Below, one piece after another: positions 12,523-24,315 of a DNA stretch of 64,000 nucleotides; position 1 is the stretch's first letter; every line of letters begins with the position of its first letter. The notes under the pieces were generated by a model. The model saw only the letters and a program-made list of their open reading frames with translations, did not search any database and was not told the DNA's origin. The position numbers were made by a program, and so were the translations under genes. Source of the DNA: Sarcomyxa edulis (Eukaryota; Basidiomycota; Agaricomycetes; Agaricales; Mycenaceae); contig QUOL01000002.1 of assembly GCA_009761415.1 (NCBI GenBank), positions 868,001-932,000 on the forward strand, given 5' to 3'.

Positions 12523-15500
12523 TTACATCATTAATCTTGTATTCAGCAATGGATGTCCACTTAGGTACAACACTCGATTGCTATCCTTGAAATGCTCTAG
12601 ATCCGGTCCTGTATCCCCACCCTTCGTCACTCGTTCAGGATCCAACGAGACCATGATCTGTCCACCGTGAATCTCTGCCGCTTCGGCCATCTCAGAGATT
12701 CGCTGGCCCGTCGTCCGCGTCAGTAGCAGAATGGTGGTGTTTGTTAGATCTCCTGCTGCTTGCAGCTCCTCTTTTGAAGCCGTCGGGTTGATCCCAGACT
12801 CTTCGTCACTGACAACGAGGACTCCTGCTGCTCCTGCTGCTCGTGCATAAAGTAGCTTCTCCAAAAACGAGCATTTCCCGCGGCTGACAAGAAGTACGGT
12901 GTCAGCGTATAACTGAGTATACGGTGAACATCCAAGAGGATTGGAAGTTTCCTGGGAGATGGGAAGTCCTTCGCTGCTCTCAAAGCGTAGCCGTATAGCG
13001 TCAGGTGGATAGTTTGGTGACAAGTCTCCACCGAAAAGTGCTGTGTACGCTGTTTCGAAAGCTTCCATATCCGCAGTTGCGTCGTTGAAGCCGGTTTGTA
13101 CTTTGAACATGGCGTCGACAGTTTCGAAAAAGAATCGTAGTTTGACGTCTGGATCTCGTATACGTGGTTTACCGTCTTTGTCTGTGGTTTCGCCTCCAGT
13201 GGCCATTGATAGGAAGAGCTCAGGATCGTCGACGTATACTATCTGCCCGGTTCTTACGGCGTAAGGTCCGACTGTGGAGAAGTGTCAGTTTCATTGTACT
13301 ATCAACTGAACAGAAAAAGCGTACGTCTTGTGATATCATAACCCTGTCCATCCAGTCGTTTCACTATATGAGCTCGAATACCAGTCACATTGTGCAATAT
13401 GTAGCCACTTGGAATAATAGAGATCTTTTGAGGGCCAGGGTTGGTATCTTCCGCAATGACCTGTCCTCCCTTGGATAGAACGAAGTCGTAAGACTACACA
13501 ATTTCAGAATATTAGGCTGAGGAGATAGCACATGAGTTTACTACAACGCACGAAGAGTTCAATTTTAGGCGTTTGGCACCATCCGTCAGGAGACCAAGAT
13601 AATTTATCGGCATCTTCAGGAAGTAGTCCGACAAGTTCTCGCGCATAATCAAAGTCCTGCCGAGACCGAATTCCTTCCACTAAGCCGGTCGAATTCTCCC
13701 AATCATCGTATACCCTAATGAAGGGATAGTAGACGGGACACTGGTGACTTTCTACGCCACGCATCTTCCGGCGTGCAAGAGGGACGGGCCTCAAGTGCTC
13801 TTGACCAAGAGATAGAATATGACCTTCCGTAGTGAAGACATAATTTGAGTCGTCGCTGTGGAGAGAGTTTTCTTCGTCAAACAATAGATAGAGGTACTGA
13901 TGAGTAATGAGGAGTTAGCTAGGAATGAAAGTATTACATCTATCAAAACGAACCTTCAGTGTTTCTGACAGTGCAAAGGACTCCATTCTGTCGTCTCGTG
14001 CGTTCGCTCTCAGATCCTGAATGCCAGTCAACCCGCATTCGACCTTTGAACGGTATATGATGTCATTTAAGACTCGCTCTCCGACATCCAGATAGAATGG
14101 GTCTCGAGTAGCCTATTAGCATGAGCAAAATGAGAAAATAAGGCAATATCCTGTAGTATTGTTCACTCACGCGGTAGAGATACCAGGTTGATTCTATGAA
14201 TTCTAAGGGGCCGACCATGAGCATTCAGATTGATTTCGGTACAAGCAAAGGACTAAGCACCTGGTCTTAATGGGTATTGAAACGAGGTCGCTTGTTTGTA
14301 ATTGATGTCCCATACTTCAGGCAATCCTGAATGTCTTTTCCAAAGATTCCAGTCTAGATTCGGACACTCCTTTAGTGAACGCAGAAGATCTCGGGATCCG
14401 ATTTCACTCACACATCATGTGTGATTGAATGGCATTTTGCACGTCTCCTGCTAATACCTGTAGTCCAGGCCAAAAAGCGGACAATGAATCCACATTATAA
14501 TACGCCACAGTTCCAGTATGGATGTTGACGTTTCGGTACTGTGAAAAAATCAATTGGAGAGGCGTTACGCGCCAATGAGGTACGCACCCAGAACCCGTCC
14601 GTCGCTCTTGCATACCTCATAATCGAAGCATACGCATCATCCCACACATCTAGAAACTCAACATCGCCTTTACGCGGTACGTTAATTTCAGTACGAGCCC
14701 CCAAGAGATCTCAGATACCACGCACCACTCAACACGTACCACTTCAAAGCATATTCGTAGAAAGAGTCAATACCGGCACCTATGCCAGTGACTTCTGGAG
14801 CCGTCCAAGCCTGTGTAGAATTCATTGAACAAGCAACTTTTAGATTTGCAGAATAACGAGAACAAACCCCAGTCCATATGTTGATTGTGTTCCCTACCAG
14901 GCCGATATCCGACCGTCTATTCCAGATTGCGAAGAAAGCCTTGTAAGCAGCCTTTTCAAAGCGCGTATCGCCAGTAAGACGGCTCAAAGTAGCGAATTCC
15001 AGGATCAAAGACCCCGCGCCAGCCGTACCTAGGAATCAGGTTGCGTTAGTGGAATAGATGTCATTAGTGATTCCCAACTAACAGGTCTCAGATGTCTCGC
15101 CCGCTATAAGTCCACGCCGAAGATTAATCTACAAGCAGCCTGTTAGCTTGAGTTAGTGGCCGAAAAGACGGAATAGCCACCCTAGCGTATGGAAGCCCAG
15201 TCGCGGTGGCAAATGCAGGTAAGAGTCTTTCACCAAGGTCATGAGCCATGTCGAGGAGCTCCCCGCGGTACCATGGTAAGTGGAATGGCCCAGATTGGTT
15301 TGCAAATATATGACCAGACAACAGTCCACCCAGAACGCGGATTGTGACCTCAAATAATTGAGGCTTAGTATTAACATCAAAGGAGACCCACTGTAAGGAA
15401 TGAGGTCAGTTTATAGAATGGAAGAAGATAAACTATCCACTGACGTCTATGACATTTCGAACTGCCTGATCAAATCCCTGCACGTCGCCTAGGACGACTA

Positions 15501-16037
15501 GAGTGTCCAGCACATCTACAAGTGTCAAGGAGAAATTTCCAGCAACATCGTTAGTTGAGATGTTGTGCCTATAGGACAATTTAGGCATACCGAAACGTCT
15601 ATACTATAAGTCCACTTACGGATTGGCCCAGTCGGGGCCTCTTCCTGTACATGACAGCGGGGAGAGCTGCAAGTATAGGCATAAGTGTAACGATCAATAG
15701 TCCAGAGAGCCGCAATACCTCGTCTAGGGGAAATGCTATAATAACATGTCCTTAGTTCGGGATCGGGGATAATGAAATGAGCGCACGCACCATTGCGCAT
15801 GTAAGAATTGAATCCATGATACCAAAGATCACGGGTTGTTTCCCTATGCGAGGAAACTTGGATACTATATCACTGTCAAAACGATCTGGGTACCTACCGT
15901 ACAGCTAGCTTCCGTTGGGATGTCCAACCCACGCCATGTCCTACGAGTGCCTTCGAGGGTGTGATGGCGTCCCAGGCATTGAGGGCGACTGCAAGAGCTA
16001 GAATAAGGCCTGAAGGCAAATATGACCGCCACTTCAT
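12523..16037 (-). CDS. MNL1: EDEM-type ER alpha-1,2-mannosidase (GH47) with C-terminal PA domain
   Basis: ER-lumenal GH47 mannosidase-like protein that trims N-glycans to mark misfolded glycoproteins for ERAD. The start at 16037 gives a signal peptide ([19 protein letters not shown]). Spliced exons then read [53 protein letters not shown] and [19 protein letters not shown]. They continue with [19 protein letters not shown] and [14 protein letters not shown], the GH47 barrel in order. The last ~300 residues hold a protease-associated-type domain ([34 protein letters not shown]), as in EDEM3. I chose 16037 over an upstream in-frame ATG at 16175 because only 16037 puts the hydrophobic segment at the N-terminus. 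It is divergent from the next gene by 150 bp. Confidence 0.92.
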
Positions 16038-16187
16038 CAGAATGGACGAAGACGTCGACGCGTAGGCCTGGAGAAGGGTGACCAGACGTGGCGGTTTCAC
16101 TCGGCCAGTCTGTTGATGTCCACGATCATCGCTGGAATCTAATTTTGCACCACGTTCTCGCGTGGCATCTCTCAAATCCCGACCACC
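16038..16187. promoter_or_regulatory. Shared divergent promoter region
   Basis: Only 150 bp separate the ATGs of the EDEM gene (minus) and the Auto_anti-p27 gene (plus), so both transcripts must start from this interval. No specific factor site was identified. Confidence 0.5.
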
Positions 16188-17498
16188 ATGAGCACCATCA
16201 CAGACGTTTCAGGAAAATTGGGCGAGTATATGCTCAAAGGTTGGGCAAGTATATCTCTATATCCTGTGAGCTAGCATGTTTGCTCATGCAGAAATATTGT
16301 AGGTTCTAACAGACAAATCCTGTCCCACTCGCGGTTGTGCCGTTCCTTTGATGCGTTCGCCTGCTGGAATCGTTCCAATGACCCATTTCTGTGCAAATTG
16401 CGATGGTGGTCCGAAAGGTCTATCGATTCCTTGTGTTATATGCAAAGGAACTCCCTTTTGACGCTTCAGATCTTGCTAGTTGGACCCTCTACATCTGAAC
16501 GCCCTAAGCCTGCCGTAACTATACCAGACTCTGCAATATCTGCATCAAGCATCTCATCGAGCTCGCATATATCGCGTGCATCTACCCCTCCGACAGAACT
16601 GTCGAGCACGTTAAGCTCTCCGACATTTGCACCTCCGGTAGACACCCAGGAGTCCTTGCGCCGACGCCAACAATCCGACCAGGCATCTGCAGAAATCGGA
16701 AGACGACTTCTTAAGGGATGGGCTATGCTAGCTGAAGAGTGCCCCAGCGCCCAATGCTACGGAGTGCCTCTTGTTCGTCCACCCAAAGCGGGAGGGAAGG
16801 ATCCAAGAAAGGTACGGTTTCATCAGGTACATTGATCGTCAGTTCCCTTACTGCGCGCAGGAGTGTGTCATCTGTGGCACTACCTATATAACAGAAACGG
16901 ATCCAGATGGATGGGAACGGCTTGTGCCTTCGAATGCGGGGGCTCAAGCTCAAGTGCTCGATGTTGGACCCTCAGGCTCTTCCTTACCCACACCGTCCAC
17001 CTCTCGTGATAAGGGGAAAGCGGTCATTCGGGAAGAATCCAAGATCCCAGAGGTACATATGACCTCTCACTGGGTTCATTTATATCCTGACTCTTCAAAA
17101 AGGCAACAACTTCTGAGTCAAGTATAACAGAGGCTAAAGTGAGTTTATACTCGTCTTTCCTCAGTGTAGCGCAACTCACTTTGTGTCGTCCAGCCGATTC
17201 ATCAGGTTTCTTCTCGGTCGACCGCCGCTCCAGTGGTAAGCTCAGCTACCAACATATGCCTGATCTGACGCTCATTCTTTACACTTCAAAGCGTATCACG
17301 AGTGATCTGGTCATGGAGGAATCCATACAATCCCTTGAAGTCGCACTGCACTCTCTCTCCAATCGACTGACAGCTTTGTCGAGTGGACCTGCGGTTGACC
17401 CCGCTTCGATCGCAGTGACTGCTGATGCCATCGGTAAAGTAGCATCTGCCTTAACGCAGGTCAGGCAACTACACTGGCGCGAAGGCCAGGCACTATAA
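16188..17498 (+). CDS. Protein with two Auto_anti-p27 (SSSCA1/ZNRD2-type) zinc domains
   Basis: Function unknown; the family is named after the human Sjogren/scleroderma autoantigen 1. The first domain spans exons 1-2: KLGEYMLKGW, then VLTDKSCPTRGCAVPLMRS and FCANCDGG, giving two Cys pairs. After a Ser/Thr-rich linker, the second domain reads SAEIGRRLLKGWAMLAEECP, then CYGVPLVRPP and ECVICGTTYI. The C-terminal exon (17300-17498) is an alpha-helical stretch, SIQSLEVALHSLSNRLTALS. Exon 1 ends GGTTGG before GCAAGT, and the only in-frame join to VLTDK uses a 58-nt GC-AG intron (16245-16302). The exon border after FCANCDGGPK is uncertain, as a readthrough encoding CVICKG is also possible. Confidence 0.82.
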
Positions 17499-17791
17499 TT
17501 GCCCTAGACGATATCGTCTTCACATGTTGTTCTCATCTGTTGGCCGCGATCTCTAAAAATAATCCAGAATTCGAAGAGAAAGCTTCACTTCGAAACTGCA
17601 CGATGTACATGTACCGAAACCGATATATCTATGCCTGCAGCTTACAGCAAGCGAACCTCGAGGTGGTCCTCATCGCACGATCGGCAACATATTTCATACG
17701 CGAGCGGTGTGGCTCCCACGAGGTTTGACAGCCTATAAGTACACAAAGAACTTTGATAAGTGCACACATCTTTCATTCCTGACCATCACAG

Positions 17792-19581
17792 ATGCCGCGC
17801 TTCAATCTCCTCAGAGTTTTCTCTCGCCGTAAAAAGTCATCGGATCCCCATCAGGAATCCCATGACATTGACAATCAAAAAATTTCAGGACTCGCCGATA
17901 CTAACACCGAAGAGGTACAAGTCCAACCCCCTCGCCGACGTCGATTTCTAACGAGGCGTAGGGAACCCAGACAGGTTAGCTTACAGACTTTGTGTGATAA
18001 AACCACTGACCCATCGCAACTGCTTCAAGCAACAAGAAGTAGTATGCTTTCGCTGCGTCTGTCACATTTTACGTTTGCTGAGACTTTCGAACAGATTGTA
18101 GCACCTACGCCACCCATAATCGAAGGCTATGATTCAGACAGTTATTCAGAAAGTGAAAGGCAACACCCCGACGAACGCACTTTGAATAGAAATGACGATT
18201 TTCCGCCGCCTATAAGAGTAGCTCCTCCGAGTACCGTTCCTTCTGTCGTCAGGGAGGAGCCTGATCATCGATTGCATGAAGTTTTCTCTCAAGATGGACA
18301 TACTACAGTACACCTTGCTACGGATAGCCCGACTGCTTTCAGAGATGGATCCCACTCGCGACCCCATTCTCCCTCGGTTAGCCGAGCTCGTTCGCGGTCC
18401 ATCTCTCAACATCCTGTTCATGAGTATCCAACGGAAACCTCGGTGGCACATAGCAGAAATCCTTCGGTCCACCCGCAACCACGATTGGCGTCAGAGGGTT
18501 TACAACGCCATCGGACGATCCCACATCCCCCAAGTGACCATCCAGTAGCATCCTCTTCGGTGCGAAGAGATGCTCCAAGAGACGGGCCGCCTCGACATGT
18601 ACGATCCAAGTCAGACGCGCAGCCTCATAGTCATCCTTTGTTTGAACGACCTATTGAATCGAGGACAACAAGACATCACCCAGAGATCATTCCCATGCAG
18701 AGGAGCACGCACGGGCCTGCAATATTTCAGGATCAAGTGCGTTGTGTTCTTTGTTGGCGGAATACACATGACTTGACGGTTGCGATTGTTGCAGTCACAC
18801 CTACACTCTCCACCCATACCTGCAGATTATACTCCGAGGTCCCTACATCATGTCGAACTCGACCATGGGCCCCAGATGAGAAGGGTGGGCGTCCTGTCTT
18901 CGTTATCACGCGTACAAGATTGACTTTGGGCGCAGGATGACCGAGATACAGTCGAGCACAGCAGTGAAGCAAGCGAATCAAATACATATTACATCGTGCC
19001 ACCGGGAATGGACGTCATCTTCCAAGACGAACATGGGAAGGAGATAACAAGGTGACAGTTCCATAGACAATTTGTAGGAATAAAATCGGCTGATCCCGTT
19101 CTTGTTTTCTTGATAGAGTGGGTGATTTTGGTAGATCTGGAACACGCAGACCTCGTCGTAAAACTCCCCTCATTGTACAAGACCAACATGGTCGCGAGCT
19201 TTACAGGTGAGTTATTCAGAACTGACGGCCCGCATACTGGGTTGCTGACAGTCTCGTAGGACCGGGGATTTCGGTTCCTCGTCTACCCACCCTATCTTCC
19301 TTGACAATCGCGGTCGGGAAGTCCATCAGTAAGCTGCATCTTATGATTGTGTATAAGGCGGGGTCTGATGCCCCGCGTAGAGCGATGCCTGCGCCCTACG
19401 AACACAGCGATGATTCAGACCGGACCTATCCATCGCGGGTCGTGCCAAATATCATTTTGATAGATTATGACGGGCGACAGATCCCTATGTGCGTCGTTCC
19501 CTGTCAATTCACTTAGAAGATACTGACCATTCCTGTAATAGAGACTCGACAAGACCGACGAGAGGCTTCCGGACATCCTGA
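17792..19581 (+). CDS. Hypothetical protein with disordered N-half and duplicated short repeat exons
   Basis: I do not recognise this family. The first exon (MPRFNLLRVFSRRKKSS) is basic. Residues to ~300 are Ser/Arg/Pro/His-rich and probably disordered, with runs such as SRARSRS and RSKSDAQPHSH. The C-terminal part is made of short exons that each encode a similar motif: VIFQDEHGKEITR (exon 18936-19051), LIVQDQHGRELYR (19117-19206), IFLDNRGREVHQ (19260-19328) and IILIDYDGRQIP (~19400-19480). An earlier GPAIFQD at ~18718 may be a fifth copy. Introns after the repeats are phase 2, as expected for exon duplication. The join between the third and fourth repeats does not keep frame with the splice sites I see, so the 3' structure and the stop (19579) are provisional. 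Confidence 0.65.
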
Positions 19582-19787
19582 AGTCCCTCAGATGCGAGTA
19601 GGGGGACCAGAGCGATTGTGTGTGGCGCCTTTGAGGTTTTCGTGGATCGAATGGCGGACGAGCAGTAAGGCTTCGATTCTGTTGTGAACTTTCAATATAT
19701 TCCTGTGTAATGAAATGAGGAACATGATGATAATTAGCTGTAGTTATGCTTACGAGTACACACGCAAGACGAAGGGTGGAGCAATGT

Positions 19788-21001
19788 TCATTTTCCCCGA
19801 CCTCGGCCCCTTCCGCCTCCTCTGCCTCCTCTGCCTCCCCGTCCACCTCGTCCACCACCTCGTCCACCTCCGCGCCCTCGCCGTATTATACCCTGAGCAG
19901 TGTCGATCTCGTCTCGACTGAGCTTGAGCATACCACCACTGAATTTGCCTACGCCCATCTTTAGCCCTCTGTCTCGCTTTCTGACCGGAGGACCAGAACT
20001 AGATGAGGATTCGAATAATTTCTTGATTGTCGGATGGTAATTGCCAAGATTTTTGGCCTGCAAGATGCATTAAGTAGATGGTTCCCGCCACATTGAATAA
20101 CGGAGTGATGTTACCTCCTCTAGTTGTTCTTTCTCTCGATCATGCTGTTTCTCTACGATTCCAAGCCGAACGCGAGCAGCTGCCTTGTTTCGCTCGGCCT
20201 CTCGGACAGCCTTTTCACCCTTGCCAAGTTTTGCACCTCCAGTAAGCTCTAGAACGCGACCAGCAAGAGCTTTCCGACGCTGGGCTGGAGTCATCTCCAG
20301 CTCCGAGTTTAACGATCCCGACAGTAGTTTTGTATGCACGAGCTTGTGTAGAATCGCATCGTTCTGAGCGTTAGTACTGTTGACAAGCCGTAATGTGAGC
20401 TCAATCGTGGCAGGCAAAGGTAGAAATGGTGTTTTACCGTTCGTCTTCTGCCTCCTCATCCGTCTTCGCCACTTCGGGCGCACCTGAGAATTCTTCTCTC
20501 AATTTTGACACTTTGGAAGACTGCATTCAGGTATCAGTCAAAAGCCAAGACATAGATGTTATGTGTACTTGCCATGAACGCTTTCATTTGCGCTTTTGTA
20601 TTGGTAGTCGGTTTTGGCTTGACACCAAAGTCTGAAAAAACAACAACATTCGCAGAGCGGGACGTTTCAGCAGTGAACCCATCGTCCTCTTGCTCGAAGT
20701 CTGCAATATAGTGTGAGTGCAATCATCTAGGTCGATTTCGGCTGGAGAACGCACCTTCTTCGTTCTCGGACTCAGAGTTACTGCTATCCAGGTCTTCCTC
20801 TTTAATTCCTGTCCATTCCTCCTCCTCTTCCTCAGACTCAACTTTTTGAACCTTGTTTGGTGGAGGTGATTTTGCCGTCCGTTTACGCTTCTTACCCGAT
20901 CCAGATGCTACAGGAATCGAGAAAGAGCTTAGGAATTGCTGACCATGGGCTTGGAGAAGGTCGAGCAAATTGTCCTGATCGTGGTCCGAGTCTGAGTCCA
21001 T
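19788..21001 (-). CDS. FAF1-like (DUF4602/C1orf131 type) rRNA-processing protein with RGG tail
   Basis: Probably a nucleolar factor for 40S subunit maturation, like yeast Faf1; assigned from motif order, not from a strong catalytic signature. The start at 21001 gives an acidic N-terminus (MDSDSDHDQDNLLDLLQ), a basic KKRKRTAKSPPP patch and an acidic E-rich block. The conserved VVVFSDFGVKPKP motif follows, then HKLVHTKLLSGSLNSELEMT, AGRVLELTGGAKLG, ARVRLGIVEKQ and NLGNYHPTIKKLF. The C-terminus ends in an Arg/Gly repeat tail of about 30 residues (19788-19880). It is divergent from the DUF7719 gene with 128 bp between ATGs. Confidence 0.65.
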
Positions 21002-21129
21002 TGATGTTCTGGACACACCTCCCGAGAGTCGACCGCAGCGCCTTTTCAAACCTCCATCTTGCCACATTCTGCTTGCGATTCGTATACTCTCTCTGACTTT
21101 TTAGACAACAATTTACTGAATACTGGAGA

Positions 21130-21965
21130 ATGTCCCCTTCAAACCCGCGTTCGATTCCATTGGCGAAACCTCGAAAGGGAAACACCGCGACACAACACAC
21201 TGAACCACTCATCGAAATACCAGAGGACGAGAAATGGCGTTTAATCAACCAGTCAGGTATCCTCAAGAAGGACATACCCCGTCCTTCTGCCATAGCAGAG
21301 GGCGACGGACTGACCCCATTCTGGGATGAGGTGTTCAACGCCGCAATGATCGTCATACCCATGTCGTTTCTTCTCTTGATGATGGAAATGTAGGTATCTC
21401 TACAGTATATCTGTATGTTATGTTGATACATATCTGTGCATAAAGTCTCATTCATCATCAATATGGAAAGCAACCATCTCTCCAAAAGTTAGCAGACAGA
21501 ATGATTCCCGGTGTCCCAAGTAAGTCTGGTCTTATAATCCCACCTCGAGTCTATGCTGAATTGCTCCCGAGTTTTGTCTGTGCTCATATTCTATAGTATG
21601 TTTCGTTTCCTATCTCTACGCTGGAGACCCACTAACATCTTTTGCTCGGACTAACACGTAGCTAATCGCTATAAACACGACCGAAGAACACAACTCCTAC
21701 TCTTCATCTTGTCAGTTCTTTCTGGACCTAGGATGGTATGGTTGATCAATCGTGGAAACTGGCTGGTCAATATGCAGCAGGTGATTGACTATGTGGTGTA
21801 TATTCCCCGTCTGATGATCCTCACGATGTATCTTGTGTACAGTGCCCGCCTCTGGCCACTCTCTGGGTTTACACTATTGTTCAGCTAGATTTGGGGCCAG
21901 CGGTTCTGGGTCTGCTCGGAGTAGGCGCCTGGATATGGTGGAAGGGGTTGGTACTGTTCCATTAG
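21130..21965 (+). CDS. DUF7719-like multi-pass membrane protein
   Basis: Function unknown. The start at 21130 (MSPSNPRSIPLAKPRKG) leads to a soluble N-terminus and a first helix, AAMIVIPMSFLLLMMEM. Exons then join cleanly: ILIHHQYGKQPSLQKLADRM, ILSVLIFYTNRYKHDRR, TQLLLFILSVLSGPRMVWL and CPPLATLWVYTIVQLDLGP. The final helix is AVLGLLGVGAWIWW and the TAG is at 21963. This gives about four membrane segments in ~215 residues. The C-terminal PPLATLWVYTIVQLxLxPA block is what I associate with the DUF7719 group in fungi. Confidence 0.8.
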
Positions 21966-22409
21966 AGTTTGGTCATGTGCGAACTACCTTGGGACTATTA
22001 GACTTTGCTCCAGTGCACTATCAATCTGATATTATTGTCAATGAACGAAAGAGTTACATGACAGTCGATATAGAATGTATCCTTGGTCTGCAGAGGACCT
22101 CGCCCACCACCCATATCGATGTCAAAGTCGTGGGGACTGTTGCAAGAACAGCCGGGACGATGACATATTTGATTAGGTGCTGAGATGTGAGAGTTTGATA
22201 TTTGCTCGATAATACGCCTGCTGCTGGTTGTGATTTTCGACCAGCAGGGCACCTTATACAAGCAAGACGGGAGAGGAAAGGAAGGGGACGATTCGCGGGT
22301 CCACCAGCAACCAATTGAAAGTCGTCTCGGGGGAGATTGTGCACTGTGATATATTAGTACATTGACGCGTGGTATAAAAAAACAATGATAATGTCCTCGG
22401 TTCTGGTTC
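21966..22409. other. Convergent 3' intergenic region
   Basis: About 440 bp between two converging genes. The ORFs here are antisense or short and I see nothing supported. Confidence 0.5.
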
Positions 22410-23929
22410 TTACACTCCTTCTCCTTCGTCCAATTCACCGGCCAATAGTTCGACTTTACTCTGTGAAAAATTTGTTAGGGTGCATAGAAAGGAGAAAAGA
22501 TTGAATGCGAACACGGTACGTAGTAGTTCGTCCTTCCAATACTGTCCTGAGAACTCTTAACTGCCATTTCAATCGTCGGCTCAGCGTTTGTTGGATGGCT
22601 ATTTTATGTTGGTCGAGTCTCTCGGCAAAAGCCTTATAGACACGATCATCTCTTGCGAAGTAATACGACTAGAATATATAGTCAATGCCAATCCCAACAA
22701 AAATTGGACACATAGTGTATACCGGTATATGTTCGCCCTTTATCGAATCGAGGGCTATTGACCAAGCACCAAGCATCAGCAGGTCAGCCGTGGCGTTCGC
22801 AACACTACAAGATCACAGACACATATGTTAGACGTAAATAAATAGTTGACAATATGAGACTTACTAGTCTTCCAATGACGCTATAAGTTCAGCTTTTCCC
22901 AACTCTCTCGTTGCAAAGCGTCGGACAGCGGACTCCGCAGCTTTCACAGGTTGTCCAGCAGTCCCTGACCGTAACGCTAGGGAGACGGTTGAGACTTGGT
23001 TCCATACCCATTTATCACCTTCACTCATGATGAGCGTTTGTAAAAACGAAGCAGTCAGATCACTTTGTGACTTGACAAGTCCATAATCTATTGCTAGCTT
23101 AAGGTTCGTACCTAGTGAAAGAAAACATAAGTCGATAATGATAGAACAGCGTGCGATGACGTAAGAGCTTACGCAGGGCTTTGAGGATAACCTTCGTTCG
23201 AGGTTTTGGGATCTCTTCGTCTTCAAGATGATTTATCCAACGCGAGAAAGCACCCAGGAGTAAGATAGCGACGTCCCGATGAGATTGGCCAATCCGCATA
23301 GCATGCAGAAGAGGGGTAGCATCTCCCGTCTTTCGAAGAAGTAGCTGGATGGACAAGTCAGATCGTTGATCACAATGCCAGGAGATAGACGGACTCACAG
23401 GGAAAGCACGATCGCGTATTTCCATAAGATACATGATATCCTTGCGTTCTACTGCTCGGAACACTTCAAAAGGCTTCTCATAAAGATCAGACGGTGGGAT
23501 TACGACTAATAGGTCCAGGTACTCACCTGGGGTTCCTTCCAGGCTGCCTTGGATGTATTCTGTTTCGAAAAAACCTTTTTCAACGATTTAATAGAGGAGG
23601 AAGACGATGCCATAGAAGATGCGCTGGGCCTCCGTTCGTGTGCTGGACGTTCAGGTTCAGGTTCTGACAGTGTTGGACTAGGACTACGTCGCAATTGTCG
23701 TAGTATTGCTTTTGGCGCGGTCTGCTCTGCTTCTCGCTGCAAAAACCCTTAAGACTACGTTGGCATTGATAAGAGATGCAAAGAGTCAGGACATACCACT
23801 GGATGGTAGACGTTCAGGTAGACATGGATCGGAGTGTAAGCGTACTCTGGGTGATGCTATAGAGTTGGCTATCTGCAGGGAATCGAATGCAGATCCAAGG
23901 GCATGAACCAGAGGGGCATTATTGAACAT
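22410..23929 (-). CDS. Hypothetical protein, ankyrin-like helical repeats
   Basis: I do not recognise the family. The start at 23929 gives MFNNAPLVHALGSAFDSLQ. A Ser/Pro/Glu-rich, probably disordered segment follows (SPTLSEPEPERP, SSSSSIKSLKKVFSKQ). Then come paired helices resembling ankyrin repeats: FRAVERKDIMYLMEIRDRAF, GDATPLLHAMRIGQSHRDVA and LLGAFSRWINHLED. Further helical segments follow (TASFLQTLIMSEGDKWVW, VRRFATRELGKAELIASLED, AERLDQHKIAIQQTLSRR). A last small exon ends ELDEGEGV with TAA at 22410-22412; the donor of its intron (CGT|GTTCGC) is weak, so the C-terminus is less sure. It is divergent from the Dicer gene with 386 bp between them. Confidence 0.6.
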
Positions 23930-24315
23930 GTGCAGGTCGTTCGATCGAGGATGAAGGGATAGGAATTGCTGTGAAGCAATTTCTGAGAAACATGCAGCTT
24001 GCGAAGTAAGGCAGTGTCTGGTATGTCTTGAGACGTGGCAGTGAGTCCTCAACACCCCTAATGGATGATTTGTAACGCTTTTTGAGGAACGTTGGACTTC
24101 GGAGCTGAAAGCGCTAGTGGGGATCGTCGCCGTCGAGCGCAACGTTGAACTCGAGAGTCGATGCTTTGTCGATGCCGGAGCGTGACCGTGACTCGGTTTT
24201 GAGACGAGCCAAAAACGGAAGAAGGAAAATCGCAAATTGAATCGCGAATCGCGATCTTGATCAAAGTGATCAACCTTGGATTTCACTTCACGTATACCCT
24301 GCTTTTTTCCTTCAA
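23930..24315. other. Divergent intergenic region upstream of Dicer
   Basis: About 386 bp between the ankyrin-like gene (minus) and Dicer (plus). It presumably holds both promoters. The minus-strand ORFs through it look like chance frames. Confidence 0.45.
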
